A stretch of 64,000 nt of DNA from Saussurea involucrata (Eukaryota > Streptophyta > Magnoliopsida > Asterales > Asteraceae). How positions within the stretch are numbered: the first letter of the stretch is position 1; each line of letters opens with the position of its first letter. The DNA lies in the NCBI GenBank assembly GCA_033807775.1, contig CM066322.1:18341001-18405000 (forward strand). The letters run 5' to 3'. Both the position numbers and the translations under genes were made by a program. The notes under the pieces are model-generated. The model was not told the DNA's origin, ran no database searches, and was given only the letters and a program-made list of their open reading frames with translations. Below, in pieces: positions 47,567 through 58,332 of the stretch.

Positions 47567-48284
47567 CAGTGGCGGACCCAGGATTTTAGGTGAGCGGGTG
47601 CACAAACGAAAAGTCTAAGAAATTGTTGTCGATGTGTTTTTAGCCGAATTCTGTCTTTAGGGGACTTTTTAAGCTTTTAGTTGATTTCGATATATTTTTT
47701 CCAATCTTTTGGTTGATTTCGAGAGATTTTTTAAGTTTTTTTTTATCGATTTCGATTAAATTTTTTGGTTTTTTTGTGTCGATTCAAGAAAATGTTTAGG
47801 GTTTTTTTTATTGATTTCAGGAGGATTTTTTTGATTTTTTGGTTGATTTCGAGAATAAATTTTTGGATGTTTTGCAAATCAAAATTAACTATGCATATAA
47901 ACTTTCATGTAATAATAATTAAATCAATAACTAAAAACAAATTAGAAATATAAAGATGAAAATTTTATAATTTTGAAGAGAGTTGATGATCAAATTACAT
48001 TAAATTAATAGAGTATTTAATGTGTATTTATGAAGAGGAGTTATAGGCTTTATAGTTTTAACAAAAATTAAATACATAAGTGCTAAGAGTGTGAATTGAA
48101 CCCCAAACCTCTTGAAACTAGAAGCACTAATTAGATCTATACAAAGTGTTCAGTTTGAAAATACTTAAGAGCACTTTTAAAATTAAGCGGGTGCACCGTC
48201 AAACGGTCTACATTTTTTTCCCTTACAGTAAACAAGTGAGCGGTTACACGAGACCCCCACGAAGTGAAGGTAGGTCCGCCCCTG
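47567..48284. mobile_element. hAT non-autonomous element, 8-bp TSD
   Basis: Ends CAGTGGCGGACCCAGG and GGTCCGCCCCTG. GAAATCGA is perfectly duplicated at 47559-47566 and 48285-48292. It is 718 bp long and has no transposase. Confidence 0.88.
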
Positions 48285-48292
48285 GAAATCGA

Positions 48293-48508
48293 TGGTTAAG
48301 GGAGGAAGGGTGGGGGTCGGTGGTCTGTGGAACTGAGAGGGAGGAGTTGGTCGGAAAAATCGAAGGTGAGGGAGGAAGGCTGTCGCCGGTGGTCTAGTTG
48401 GTCAACCGACGATGGAGGCGCCAGTGGTCTGAAATCGCCGGTGGTTCTTTTCATCCGAGGGGCTGCACACTGAATCACTCACATAATAATATTATATATG
48501 ACATTTAA
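48293..48508. other. GC-richer fragment of unknown origin
   Basis: A GGAGGAAGG/CGCCGGTGGTC-rich segment. The style matches MULE interiors such as 9780-10240, and it directly abuts a MULE TIR. No gene was recognised. Confidence 0.4.
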
Positions 48509-48700
48509 TAGTGAAAAGACAAAAATAAAGTAAAATGACGAAAATACCCCTTTACTAACGTAAGTTTTTAACGGTGTTAGTTTCAGGGACCCGCCATGAA
48601 ACAAAATGACAACCACAGTGACGTCTGGTGTACTTATTTTATTTAAATGACTAAATCCAGATTTTGACCAAACCACGGGGACCTGAGGTGTAATTTACTC
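48509..48700. mobile_element. Solo MULE-type terminal repeat
   Basis: It ends GACCTGAGGTGTAATTTACTC and contains GGGACC-CCAC-AGTGAC motifs typical of these TIRs. No partner left TIR was found to the left, so it may be the end of an element disrupted by the insertions at 46-48 kb. Confidence 0.55.
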
Positions 48701-48870
48701 TAATAAAATGTTTTCTTAATTTATATTATATTATAAAGAATATGAGAAAATATCTTAAGAAGAGAATTTTTATGCATTAGTATTATAAATTATTTGAAAA
48801 AAATATCAAAAACATTTTTTATTCAACAAATAAAAAACTTAAAACAATAAAAATACAGTTATAATAAAAA

Positions 48871-49100
48871 GAGTAAATTATACCTTTGATGTATGTAGTT
48901 GTCACTTACTATCAACTTTAGTTCCTATTTTAAACTAGTTATATTTTGGTCATTGTGATTGCCAATTTGTTATTTTGTTTCGGGTTTGGTTCCTATGGTT
49001 GTCGTTTTGTTTCGGATTTGACTCATCTTGTTAACTCAGTTAAGTTAAAAGGTGTTTTGGTCTTTTAACTTAATTCTTTATATTTTTACTTTTTGCTTTA
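48871..49100. mobile_element. Solo MULE-type terminal repeat, opposite orientation
   Basis: Starts GAGTAAATTATACC, then repeated TTTGGTTCCTATGG-like motifs and AACTCAGTTAAGTT. The other end is not found. Confidence 0.5.
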
Positions 49101-49149
49101 TAAGATTTTATTTATTTTGCTATATTGTTAAATAAGTTTTAATGTACAA

Positions 49150-49384
49150 ACTCTTTAAGCATGTGTACAACCATTTGATGCAAGCCTCATAACCCTTACC
49201 TCTCAATTTTGTGAACCCCTCAGTCGACATTATCCCCTTCGGTCATCTTCTCCGAATGAGGGGGCATTTTGAGGCTCACTCAGCGACGGTGGCTAACGAG
49301 GGGGGACTGGGCTCGAACCCAGGACCTGTTAGTTATTGGGGAAGTCTCTCCGTCCCATTGCCAACTGAGCTACACGCCATAGGC
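49150..49384 (-). mobile_element. tRNA-derived SINE
   Basis: On the minus strand GTAGCTCAGTTGG (A box, 49361-49373) is followed by GGTTCGAGCCC (B box, 49309-49319). The 42-bp distance and mismatched acceptor region rule against a functional tRNA, and the tRNA-like head is followed by over 100 bp of unrelated body. The 3' end is approximate. Confidence 0.6.
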
Positions 49385-49845
49385 TAAAAATAAATTATAT
49401 GATTAACAATAACTCTAAATAATTAAAAATTAATATCAATGTATAATTAAAATGTAATTTATAAATTTTCAATTAATATTAATTAATATTTATTAGTTAA
49501 AATAATTAAATTTAAAAATTAATATTTATTTATAATAATACTTAATATTAATATTAACGAGACATAATTGAAATATTCACAAAAAGTTACTCAAAAACTA
49601 CTTCAATTAACTTATCAAAAAAGATATCTTATAAGTTATCTTAAGATCGTCCAAACATATACCCAAAAAATAATCTAACATATAAGCTAACTTTTTTTTT
49701 GTCAAATAATGCCTTAGTAATCGACAAAAATAAGCTTTTAAAGTATACTTTATACAAAAAAAAATTGTAAAGCCAATAAGACAAAAATGAATACAGTTAT
49801 CATGATCGACAATTTGGTGAAGAAAAAAAATATCTAGTCATACAA
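49385..49845. other. AT-rich intergenic spacer
   Basis: The part from about 49560 (AACTTATCAAAAA) looks like a decayed AACTTATT-rich TIR as seen near 9100. No gene was seen. Confidence 0.4.
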
Positions 49846-49854
49846 TTACGAGGG

Positions 49855-50435
49855 AGTTATTAACTTAAATAACCTTCTTACCTAAAGAAATTCAACTTTT
49901 AACTATTCAAACTTTTTTTTATCAAAATGATCAGAATCTCGCAAGTCTAACACTGCAAGACACCTTTTACTTGCGATGTCGGACTTTTTTTCTAACGCAT
50001 TATAAACAAATCGTGATTTTTTAAAAATTGATAAAACCGCAAGCCACCGCAAGGGATACAAGGCCACGTGTTGTTATCCTCTTTACCGTAATTCTTGTGG
50101 TATTGCAAAAAAAATGACACGTGTAAGGGAAAAAGAAAAACCGCAAGCCATCCTCTTTACCGTAATTCTTGTGGTATTGCAAAAAAAATGACACGTGTAA
50201 GGGAAAAAGAAAAACCGCAAGCCATTACAGAAACTGCAAGCTGCGTCCCGCAAGCCGCTAAAACGTAAAATCATGATTTTTTTAGAATACGTCAGAAAAA
50301 ACTTGTTACCGCAAGTAAAAGGTGTCTTGCGGTGTCAGACTTGCGGGATTCTGGTCATTTTGATAAAAAAAAAGGTTTTGGATAGTTAAAAGTTGAATTT
50401 CCTTACGTGAGAATGTTATTTAAGTTAATAGCTCG
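49855..50435. mobile_element. MULE-type MITE with 9-bp TSD and internal 74-bp duplication
   Basis: TTACGAGGG is perfectly repeated at 49846-49854 and 50436-50444. Arms of roughly 130 bp pair (AGTTATTAACTTAAATAAC with GTTATTTAAGTTAATAGCT). 'CCGCAAG' is scattered through the element. A 74-bp segment (TCCTCTTTACCGTAATTCTT) is tandemly duplicated at 50077 and 50151. Confidence 0.85.
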
Positions 50436-50452
50436 TTACGAGGGTATATGTA

Positions 50453-50640
50453 TTTTTTTGGAAGGGTGTTCTAGGCTATGCCTAGACTAATCCCTTGAAA
50501 AATTATGACTGTAAAACATCAGCCCTGATTAAACCTCAGTGACCACAATTGTTGTGTACGTCTGAATTCGAACCCTGAACAGATGGAATATTCCACCACA
50601 TCCTCAGGACCTTAATCAGTACGTCACAACCCTTGTGGTT
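50453..50640 (-). mobile_element. SINE, same family as 27439-27612
   Basis: It shares GGGTTGTG-CGTA, GATGTGGTGGAATATTCC, a B-box-like GGGTTCGAATTC and GATTAGTCTAGGCATAGCCTAG, ending in an A-run (minus strand). The 5' side abuts a (TA)n at 50646-50674. This copy is more diverged than the HISN8 one. Confidence 0.85.
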
Positions 50641-50642
50641 GA

Positions 50643-50645
<3 letters not shown>

Positions 50646-50674
<29 letters not shown>
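50646..50674. repeat. (TA)n microsatellite
   Basis: Uninterrupted TA dinucleotides next to a SINE. Confidence 0.9.
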
Positions 50675-50677
<3 letters not shown>

Positions 50678-51009
50678 ATTAGTGTGCAATTATTGCCATA
50701 ATAAAAAATATTTTTAGAATATTTATATGTTTCGAAAAATTAAACATACTGATTTGATACATGTTTTTATAATTTGTTAGCAATAATAAAATATTTATAG
50801 AAGCATTTAAATACGGAAGTAGAAAACATTGATGATAATTAATCGACTTAATTTCGTACATCTCACATAACATTAAGTTTATGGCACGTTATAGTTTAAC
50901 GCACTGTTTTTATAACTCAATATTTGATTTTACTTACTTTTTAATATCTTATTTGTTAATATATAAGTTAATTTTAAATTATTTATTAACATTGATTTAT
51001 TAAGTATCA
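50675..51009. other. AT-rich intergenic spacer
   Basis: Nothing recognisable was seen. Confidence 0.5.
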
Positions 51010-51017
51010 TATGTTTA

Positions 51018-51616
51018 TAGGGGTGCTCAAATTTTCGACCAACCCAGCCAATCCAACCCAATCCGAGACAAAAAAAACTCAAACCGAACCAACCCGATGT
51101 ATAATCGATACTATTTTTGACCAACCCGCATATATTGGGTTGATAACGGGTTAGGCCCAAAACAAACCGACTCAACCCGACAACCCGCGACAACCCAAAA
51201 ACATTTAAATCTAATTTTAAATTCATGTTACTGTCATTTTTGTTAGCGTCAAAGCAATATTGTTACTATTGAACATTTATAAACAGACAATTGTTGACCA
51301 CTTGTTACTTTAGTAATCTTGTTATTGATTCTTGATGCCACATTTATAAGCAATCTTTTATTAGACGATTTAGTAATCTATTGAACATTTAGATATTTAG
51401 AAACATATAGCAATTTGTTTAAACACGATAACTTAGTTAAATGGTGAAATGATCAATACAAATTTCACCCCGACCAACCCAACCCGAACGGTTTGAGTTG
51501 GGTTGGGTTGCACTTTTGATTGAGTTGGGTTGAGTTGAGATTTTTCAAACCGCAATGATTGGGTTGGGTTGTTAAAATGCCTTCAACCCGGTCAACCCAA
51601 CCCATGAGCATCCCTT
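51018..51616. mobile_element. hAT-type element with AACCC-rich arms, 8-bp TSD
   Basis: The left end TAGGGGTGCTCAAA pairs with the right end TGAGCATCCCTT. TATGTTTA flanks both sides (51010-51017 and 51617-51624). Both arms are built of ACCAACCCAACCC-like repeats, so the arms can pair extensively. Confidence 0.82.
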
Positions 51617-51624
51617 TATGTTTA

Positions 51625-51864
51625 TGTATACAATATAATATATCATATAAAAATATGTTGTCATAAATCATATTTTGAAAAACAATTTTAAGAGTATATA
51701 TTGGGATGAATAAAAAAATTGTTATAATTTTACTTCATAATAACAGGTTCATTAATGCATATCTCGACTTTCTTTCAAAAAAAAAAATAACAATATAATA
51801 AAAATAAAAATTATAAAACCCATCACGCTCCGAAACACCCTCAAGGAAAAGAAATTATTTTTAA
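51625..51864. other. AT-rich intergenic spacer
   Basis: Nothing recognisable was seen. Confidence 0.5.
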
Positions 51865-52120
51865 GAGTGAATTGCATATTTGGTCCCTGTGGTTATAGTA
51901 TTTCTTTGAAAGAGGGACCTAAACTTCAATATCTTAAAGAGTGGTTCCTGAGTTTCCAATTTTGCTCCAAATGTAGGACCTGGTCACTAACCCGTCTATT
52001 TGGTCCGTTAGTGCCAGGGGTAGTTTCGTCCAATCATGTTTTTATCCTTTTTTTGTATTTTTTCTTGCTTTTCCTTATGTTTGTAAAAACCACGAAAATA
52101 TAGGTACTAAATATGTAATT

Positions 52121-52153
<33 letters not shown>

Positions 52154-53634
52154 ATTATATAACCACATGGACCAGTCTACACATTCGTCCCTATGATTTT
52201 TACGGCGACCCTCACCCCTTTTTCCGGCGAGCCATTCCCTGTGGTGCTCTCCCCCTCGTTCGTGACCATTAGAAAAAACACACACACACACACCAACTTC
52301 GACGATCTTTCCCACTCTTCTCCTCATTCCTTTCCTCTCCTCTCTCCAACAGGACCATCATCCCTTCCCTATCGTCATCTCCGGCCATGACTACCGGACG
52401 TCTCACCGGCGTTTGTGGATTTCTTTGAGAAAGAATATATACGGGGGAGAGAGAGAGATTTATAGGTTTGCTTATTATTGGGTATCAAGCTTTTTGATTT
52501 TCATCTATTGTGATAAGATCATATAGAGGGAAAAGTGTAGCGCCCATGACACCAGGATCATCATCACAAAGTTTCTGCAAAATCGAAAAATGCACAAGTT
52601 GAGATACTATCTCTATTAAAACAAAATATGCATGTCAAGATAAGTCCAGAAGAATTTTCCAATTAAAAAAAAAGTTAATGAGGAAATAAACAAAATGCTT
52701 CATAAAATTCAGTTAATATGCATCAAAATAATCTGCTATAACCATTTCATTATGCAAATAAATCATCCACAAAAGGGAGAAAATTTGATAATTTATGAGC
52801 TAAGATATGATGATTGTGCTCCCTAAAATATTCCACTATATTTTTATTGAAACGAAGTAGTGGAAATAACCACCTGTGTGTGTCGTGTCTATGCAGATGT
52901 TCATGATCTTCATAGTTTCATCTCCTCAAGTGATGTATTCACCATAAAGCAAATTATAGTTTCATCTTTTATACTTATCTGTTAAGTGAATGTATGCATT
53001 TATGATCAGTTGTTTAAGATTAGATTCAGAGTTATGATCAAATCTTGGCCCTGTGTGGGTGAAGTGGTAACTACGAGAGTCCTCTGAAGGGAGGAGAAGG
53101 TGACACCATAGCCAGTAGCTGCAAAACAAGAGAGTAGAAGAGAAACAACCAAAAAACCAGCAGCAACCTCCATTGATGATAATAGGTTGACTTTTCAAAT
53201 CTCATGTCTTTGTGTGCAATCCACTTATGTTGCATTTGATTATCAGATGATGATAAGATTGGCCAAGACTTGGCTTTTGAGCAGCTATATATAGAGCCCA
53301 ATGATACTAAAAAACCACCCAAAGGAAGGTCATCGCCGGAAAAATGGTGGGTGGGGTGGGAAGTGGTTTCCATACAATTTACAAAATTGGTTCTTATAAT
53401 GTTACGGGTTTTACAAAAATAAAAGAGATACAAACAAAAATGCAAAAGGAGGACAAAAACCTGTTGGACGAAAATGCTCCTGGCTCTAACTGAGTTTTTT
53501 AACTGGGTTAGTGGTCAGGTCCTCCTTCTGGAGCAAAATTGAAAACTGAGGAACCACTTCTTAAGATACTGAAGTTTAGGTCTCTCTTTTAAAAGAAATA
53601 TTATAACCACAGTGACCAAAAATGCAATTCACTC
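51865..53634. mobile_element. Pack-MULE-like element carrying gene sequence
   Basis: Inverted arms of about 195 bp begin GAGTGAATTGCATATTTGG and end AAATGCAATTCACTC. Flanks TTATTTTTA and TTATTTTTT are consistent with a 9-bp duplication with one change. The 1.77-kb element lacks transposase. The interior holds a GC-rich block, a (TA)n (about 52121-52153) and, on the minus strand, a gene-like promoter and first exon (53295-53006). The element ends about 320 bp before the ACR start codon. Confidence 0.85.
53006..53295 (-). pseudogene. Captured 5' end resembling a nitrate transporter accessory protein (NRT3/NAR2)
   Basis: On the minus strand a TATA box (CTATATATAGC, near 53290) precedes an ATG at 53173 by about 115 bp. 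The frame of 55 codons starts MEVAAGFLVVSLLLSCF, a good signal peptide, followed by GVTFSSLQRTLVVTTSPTQGQ. NRT3.1/NAR2 proteins have the same layout: signal peptide, then F/LSSL-RTL-VT-SP-GQ. NAR2 partners NRT2 nitrate transporters at the plasma membrane. After GQ the frame loses similarity and stops within 12 codons, so only the first-exon region is present. The family call rests on about 20 matching residues recalled from the family. Confidence 0.5.
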
Positions 53635-53956
53635 TTATTTTTTATTTTATGTTGGGATAGAAATAGAAGCCAACGTGAGGCTTCACCCGACACCCGCAGC
53701 ACAGCTGGCATCACCTATCTCTTATTGACCGCTGCCACGTGTCACGTGTCAGGATGCTGACGTGGAAATCATACAACCTTGGTCCAAACCACCTCCACAA
53801 TACAAATACCCACATTCGTTTTCTGCCGATATAGAGATAAACAAAGGTTGGGTGGGGGGAATGAAGTGAATTTGCATCTCTTCTACCAAACCAACCCAAA
53901 TTACCTTGTCTCCGGCTATGACCAACGCATATTAGTCGCTGGAGAAGCTCAACCGG
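53635..53956 (+). promoter_or_regulatory. ACR promoter with two overlapping G-box/ABRE motifs and a uORF
   Basis: CCACGTGTC at 53735-53743 and CACGTGTC at 53743-53750 form a doublet of ABRE-type G-boxes, followed by TGACGTGG at 53758-53765. A five-codon upstream frame (ATG at 53918, stop at 53933-53935) precedes the main start by 21 bp. The whole promoter is squeezed between the MULE end and the gene. Confidence 0.6.
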
Positions 53957-56916
53957 ATGAAGACGACGGGGATGTCGTGGGAAGACGTGGTGTTGATCGA
54001 GGGAGGTAAGACTTCCGGCGACCCCAAGGTGGTCACGGTGAACTGCCCCGACAAGGCCGGCCTTGGATGTGACCTGTTACGGATTGTACTCGAATTCGGA
54101 CTCTATGTTACCCGTGGAGGTAAGAATTTTTTGTCCTCAAACTCTCGCTGTTAAGATTTAGGTTTTTTGTACTTATTTTCCCCGTCAACATTAATGAAAA
54201 TGGATCTGATGAACTTAATTTTCAACAAGTATGGAGTCGTAATGGATGTTTGATTGTGTTGGAATCGGAAATTAGGTACAAGAAATGAAATCTGTAATTA
54301 TGAGAATATTATTAATTGGATGTTGATCGATACGAACATGAAACTGATGTAGATGTAAGCCATGCTGATGTTGTAGATCTGATTTAGTCATTAGAATGTT
54401 GGATTATGCTAAGTTGATTTATATGTTTGATGTTTCAATATTAGGGTTTTTGAGTTATTCATACTGGAAATTGTTTTATATGCCGAAGGATAATTGATTA
54501 TAATAATGCCTTGTGTAATTGGTGGAATATTTGTGTATCAGATGGAGATTCTGTAGTAAATATCTTTGGGATGCAAAGCAATAATATGAATATTATAATA
54601 AAGATGTCATGTCAGCTGAGCCTCCTTCCACTTGATTTTGTGGGTCAACCAGCATATTTTAATTGAAAAATAATCATGCATTATTTGAGTTAAAAGCAAA
54701 TTGAAAAATATCTTTGATTGCTATTTGCTTCTGTTGTAGTTTTGTTCCAACAGTGAAGAATTTATTTAGTAAAACAGTACTTAATTAAATCCTGCAGAAT
54801 AATTTATCTTCATCCCCAAAAGTAAAAAGTGTATGTGTAATTGTGTATGCATAATCTGGTTCAATTACTTGTGTAAGTATATGCTGTTACATTTACTGGC
54901 TTTTGAGCAAACTTTAAATCGTACAAGTTTACATGATATTGAAATGGTTCATATACCTTGTGATTAGATTTTTCAACCGATGGAAAATGGTGTTACGTAG
55001 TGTTATGGGTAGTCCCACGTCCAAGCTCGCTAAGGGTTGATTGGGAGAGCTTAAACAAGCGGCTTTTATCTTGTTGCCCTTCATGTTTGCCTACGTTTTA
55101 TCTCAATCAGCTCTCTGATTGTTCTAAACCACCTCAACTGTACCTGTTGAAGGTTTTCTCCCTGGATCGCAAAGGATTAATACATGGTAACCACTCATAC
55201 GATATTAGAAGTGTTCTCCTGTTCTTCTTTGATTTATTTGAGATTTAGGGGCCGTTTACCAATTTCTTACCGGAAAGAGATTCACCTTCAATTACCTTAT
55301 CGTTTGACATCATTGGCCATGGAAATGGATTGTTGGTAAGCACTTACGTTTCCCACACTTACCGGGTAAGACGCTCGGTTCTTGCCTTTGCCTTGTCTCT
55401 TACCAGGTAAGCTTCTTGGTCCTTACCAAGTTACCATGTTCAATCATAAGGTAAATGATATATGTATGCGCTTACCCGGTAAGCGTTTAGTAAACATCCC
55501 CTTACTTTACATTTTCTGATTTGGACCCACAACTTTTACAGATGTCACGAAGGTTCTTTGCGAGCTTGAGCTAGCAATTCAAAGAGTTAAAGTGATGACA
55601 ACCCCAGATGGAAAAGTCTTGGACCTTTTCTTTATTACAGATGGCATGTAAGTCTTGTTTTTCTTGTTCTAACGAGTGTCGGAGTGTGTATAATTCCATT
55701 GAAATATAAGTTTATATATGGTGTGATTCACGATGCGAGCTATGTATTGAGTAATGTGAAATGTTGCTTAATTACTTTCAGGGACCTGCTTCACACAAAC
55801 ATTAGACGTCAGGAAACATGGGAGCACCTCAGGGCTGTATTAGGAGAGTGTTGTATCAGCTGTGAACTTCAGCTAGCTGGACCTGAGTATGATATTCAGC
55901 AAGGACTTTCGTGTATTTCAGAAGCAGTTGCTGAAGAGTTGTTCAGCTGTGAGCTTTCCGCCAAGGAAGATCGTGCACAAACTCTCAGTCCCGATGTGTC
56001 AAAAGTTAAGAAGGCCAGTATCACAGTCGATAATTTACTCAGTCCTACACATACCTTGCTTCAAATACAGTGTCTTGATCAAAAGGGCCTCGTCTATGAC
56101 ATTCTAAAGATTTCCAAGGACTGCGATATTCGGGTATGCCCATCTTGCTTTTCTTTAATTTCAACAGAATTCAGGGACTTTTATTGATTGAATTGCTTTG
56201 CTTATTTCCAGATTGTGCATGGAAGAATCTCATCTAGCGTTAAAGGGTACCGGAGTTTGGACTTATTTATTCAAAAAGAAGATGGGAAGAAGATTGTAGA
56301 TAATGATAACCAGGTTGCTTTATGTTCCCGACTAAAGGAGGAGATGCTACATCCATTGAGAGTTATCATTACCAACCGTGGCCCTGATACAGAACTTCTG
56401 GTTGCTAATCCTGTCGAGCTATCTGGGAAGGGAAGGCCTCGTGTTTTCTATGATGTCACACTTGCACTGAAGACACTTGGGATATGCGTCTTTTCGGTGA
56501 GTACTTTGAACCCCCTCTCAAACACATACAAACACAGGGTTGGGTTCCAGTGAGAATTTGAGGTTAACGTGAGAAGCGTGAAAAGTGGTTATCAACCGTT
56601 GGATGAGAAATAGACGCACATTAGGATGAGATCCACTTGATTAAAAGTGATATTAACGGTTCAGATCCACTTCTCACGCTTCTCACGTATAGGTTAACAG
56701 GCAATGCCAATGAGAGAATGACCCAAAATACACTATTCTGTTTTCTTTTGTTTGGCATTTGAATAGGCGGAGATAGGAAGACATTCGACACCACTTCGGC
56801 AGTGGGAAGTGTACAGGTTCCTTCTGGATGAAAGTAGAGGATATCCATTAACCAGCAATCGAGTCAAACAAGATATTGTTGACAAAGTGAGAAGAACACT
56901 TATGGGCTGGTGTTGA
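53957..56916 (+). CDS. ACT-domain-repeat protein, ACR9/ACR10 type
   Basis: Six exons are read: 53957-54119, 54968-55186, 55542-55647, 55782-56133, 56212-56496, 56767-56916. The phases agree and give 424 residues, close to ACR9/ACR10 of other plants. ACT-type repeats are visible: VVTVNCPDKAGLGCDLLRIV near residues 25-45, LYLLKVFSLDRKGLIHDVTKVL near 115, LLQIQCLDQKGLVYDILKI in exon 4, and ELLVANPVELSGKGRPRVFYD with AEIGRHSTPLRQWEVYRFLL at the end. The family ending TLMGW is kept. ACR proteins have no catalytic domain; they are proposed sensors of amino acids, possibly glutamine. Introns 2 and 5 each contain a MITE. AATAAA lies at 57381. Confidence 0.94.
55248..55501. mobile_element. MITE, 'GTTTACCAAACGCTTACC' family, in ACR intron 2
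   Basis: Ends GGGGCCGTTTACC and AAGCGTTTAGTAAACATCCCC. TTA lies on both sides. It has the same GGTAAG box content as 22386-22670. It leaves only about 40 bp to the exon 3 acceptor. Confidence 0.75.
56537..56699. mobile_element. MITE in ACR intron 5, related to the HISN8 intron 8 copy
   Basis: GGGTTGGGTTCCAGTGAGAA, then GAGGTTAACGTGAGAAG, TTATCAACCGTTGGATGAGA and GATCCACTTCTCACG recur in the element at 25357-25588. The right end is degraded. Confidence 0.75.
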
Positions 56917-57792
56917 ACGAAGATTATATACATCCATCGCCTAAAAGAGTCATCAAGAACGAACCTCTTTTAATACTTGTTGACGGTCCCACATGATGCA
57001 ATATCTGAAGAACTATTCGACTGTGGCCAGTGTACGACAAAGGAGCAAGCACAAGGCTACTCGAATGATCTGCACGCCGAGGGTGCATTCTTGAATCTGG
57101 CGCTGCTACTGCAATTCCCATGGGAAAACTGGTTATATTTGCTCTTTTTGGTTTTGGTTGATGGTCTGGTAGGTAGTTTGTAGGATGATTCCAGTGTTTA
57201 TGTGGTACTTGGTAAAGTGGTTGTTGAATAAATCCCTGGTCTATAGGGTTTGCCCAGTTTGTTTAGGAGTCTGTTAATGCATCTTAATTTCGAATGGCTT
57301 TTTAGGAGCCAAAAGTCGTTCATCCAAACTGTTGTTTTTGAACACTTCTTTTTTGTAGATCAGTGGCTCAGTTCTGTGCCAATAAAATATTTGAATACTT
57401 GGTTTTTAAGAGCTAACTTTATTATTATTATTGCTCAAATGGTATTTTTATTCAAGATCAATTTGAACTTGAAAACTTGTCCAATGACAGATTCTCTTTT
57501 ACGACATGCTGATGAATCACACAAACAAGCAGTTATCATTACCGATAAACCAAGAAAATAATTGTTTGATAATTGATACCAGGAATGTCAGAAACTATCT
57601 GTCTCAAAATTTAGGCTTTTCAACTGCTAAATAATGGGAAAATCAAGTATACAAATGAGTTAACTAGCATAGTTCAGACTTCAGACTACTAATAAACGTT
57701 CAGACCTTAGACATGAATTTTACGGGTTCCATGCATCCAAAGCAGTAGCTAGAGCGTAAAAACTTTAGCATGAATCAGAAAGGTGACTAATA
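56917..57792. other. ACR 3' UTR and convergent intergenic spacer
   Basis: The ACR 3' UTR probably extends to about 57410 (AATAAA at 57381). The rest leads into the 3' side of the minus-strand EMC4 gene. No other gene was seen. Confidence 0.5.
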
Positions 57793-58332
57793 TCAGTGCA
57801 GAGCAATACCTCCACCTGAAAACTCGACCTCATGAGCAGGGGATAAAGATGAAACCCAATCAGATGCATGAGTTGGAAGAAGGCCCAGAGTGTTTAGCTT
57901 CCAGACACCCAGCAACATACCCCCTAGATTTAGCGCAATGAATAGTAATCTGGGTCCAACGAGGTCAACTTTGTTATCCCTGTAAGGTTCGAAAACTTTC
58001 CCAACCCCTTGAAGAGCACTTAAAGGCTGCCAAAGAGCTGAAAATGTTATACCTATGCTAAACAAATGCACAGTGTTTCCAGCCATCCACATCATAAACC
58101 CCATCATAAGCAGATTCTTGAAGGGGGCTTGGGCAACTTCCCATGCTTTCTGAGACTTCCAATTTGCTTCGGCATCCTTCTTTTGGCGACTCAGGGTAGA
58201 ATCATCCTGATCATGAGATGCGCGGGTGAAGCCAGGTGGGTCTGGAATGTCACGGGAGGAAGGCGTGGATGAATTGTCTGTGAAATCAACGGCCCATTTT
58301 CGACTTCCCATTGCTCCTTTTCCCTTTTCCAT
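57793..58332 (-). CDS. EMC4: ER membrane protein complex subunit 4
   Basis: A single uninterrupted coding exon of 179 residues, the usual EMC4 length. It starts MEKGKGAMGSRKWAVDF and ends VEFSGGGIALH. Two hydrophobic stretches (FKNLLMMGFMMWMAGNTVHLF near residues 71-91, and LLFIALNLGGMLLGVWKL near 129-146) fit the family's membrane-spanning C-terminal half. The N-terminal 70 residues are polar and cytosolic. EMC4 is a core part of the ER membrane complex that inserts transmembrane segments of many membrane proteins. On the minus strand GTATGTATAG ends directly before the ATG, so a leader intron probably reaches the start codon. The nearest good donor is at 59945 (GAG before GTACGTC). Confidence 0.94.
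   Translation of the reverse strand: MEKGKGAMGSRKWAVDFTDNSSTPSSRDIPDPPGFTRASHDQDDSTLSRQKKDAEANWKSQKAWEVAQAPFKNLLMMGFMMWMAGNTVHLFSIGITFSALWQPLSALQGVGKVFEPYRDNKVDLVGPRLLFIALNLGGMLLGVWKLNTLGLLPTHASDWVSSLSPAHEVEFSGGGIALH

Larger units (their letters stand above)
46252..48144. repeat. 964-bp tandem duplication spanning a MULE-MITE end and a hAT element
   Basis: 46252-47180 and 47216-48144 are direct copies. Both hold the right part of the MULE-MITE, its TSD GGGTGTGGA, the flank GAAATCGA and the left part of the hAT element. Landmarks such as CAGTGGCGGACCC recur at 46603 and 47567. About 35 bp of foreign filler separate the units. Confidence 0.88.

Noticed and set aside
49300..49380. tRNA gene on the minus strand
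   Set aside because: A and B boxes are good but the acceptor stem does not pair and the body extends beyond the tRNA length. A SINE is a better explanation.
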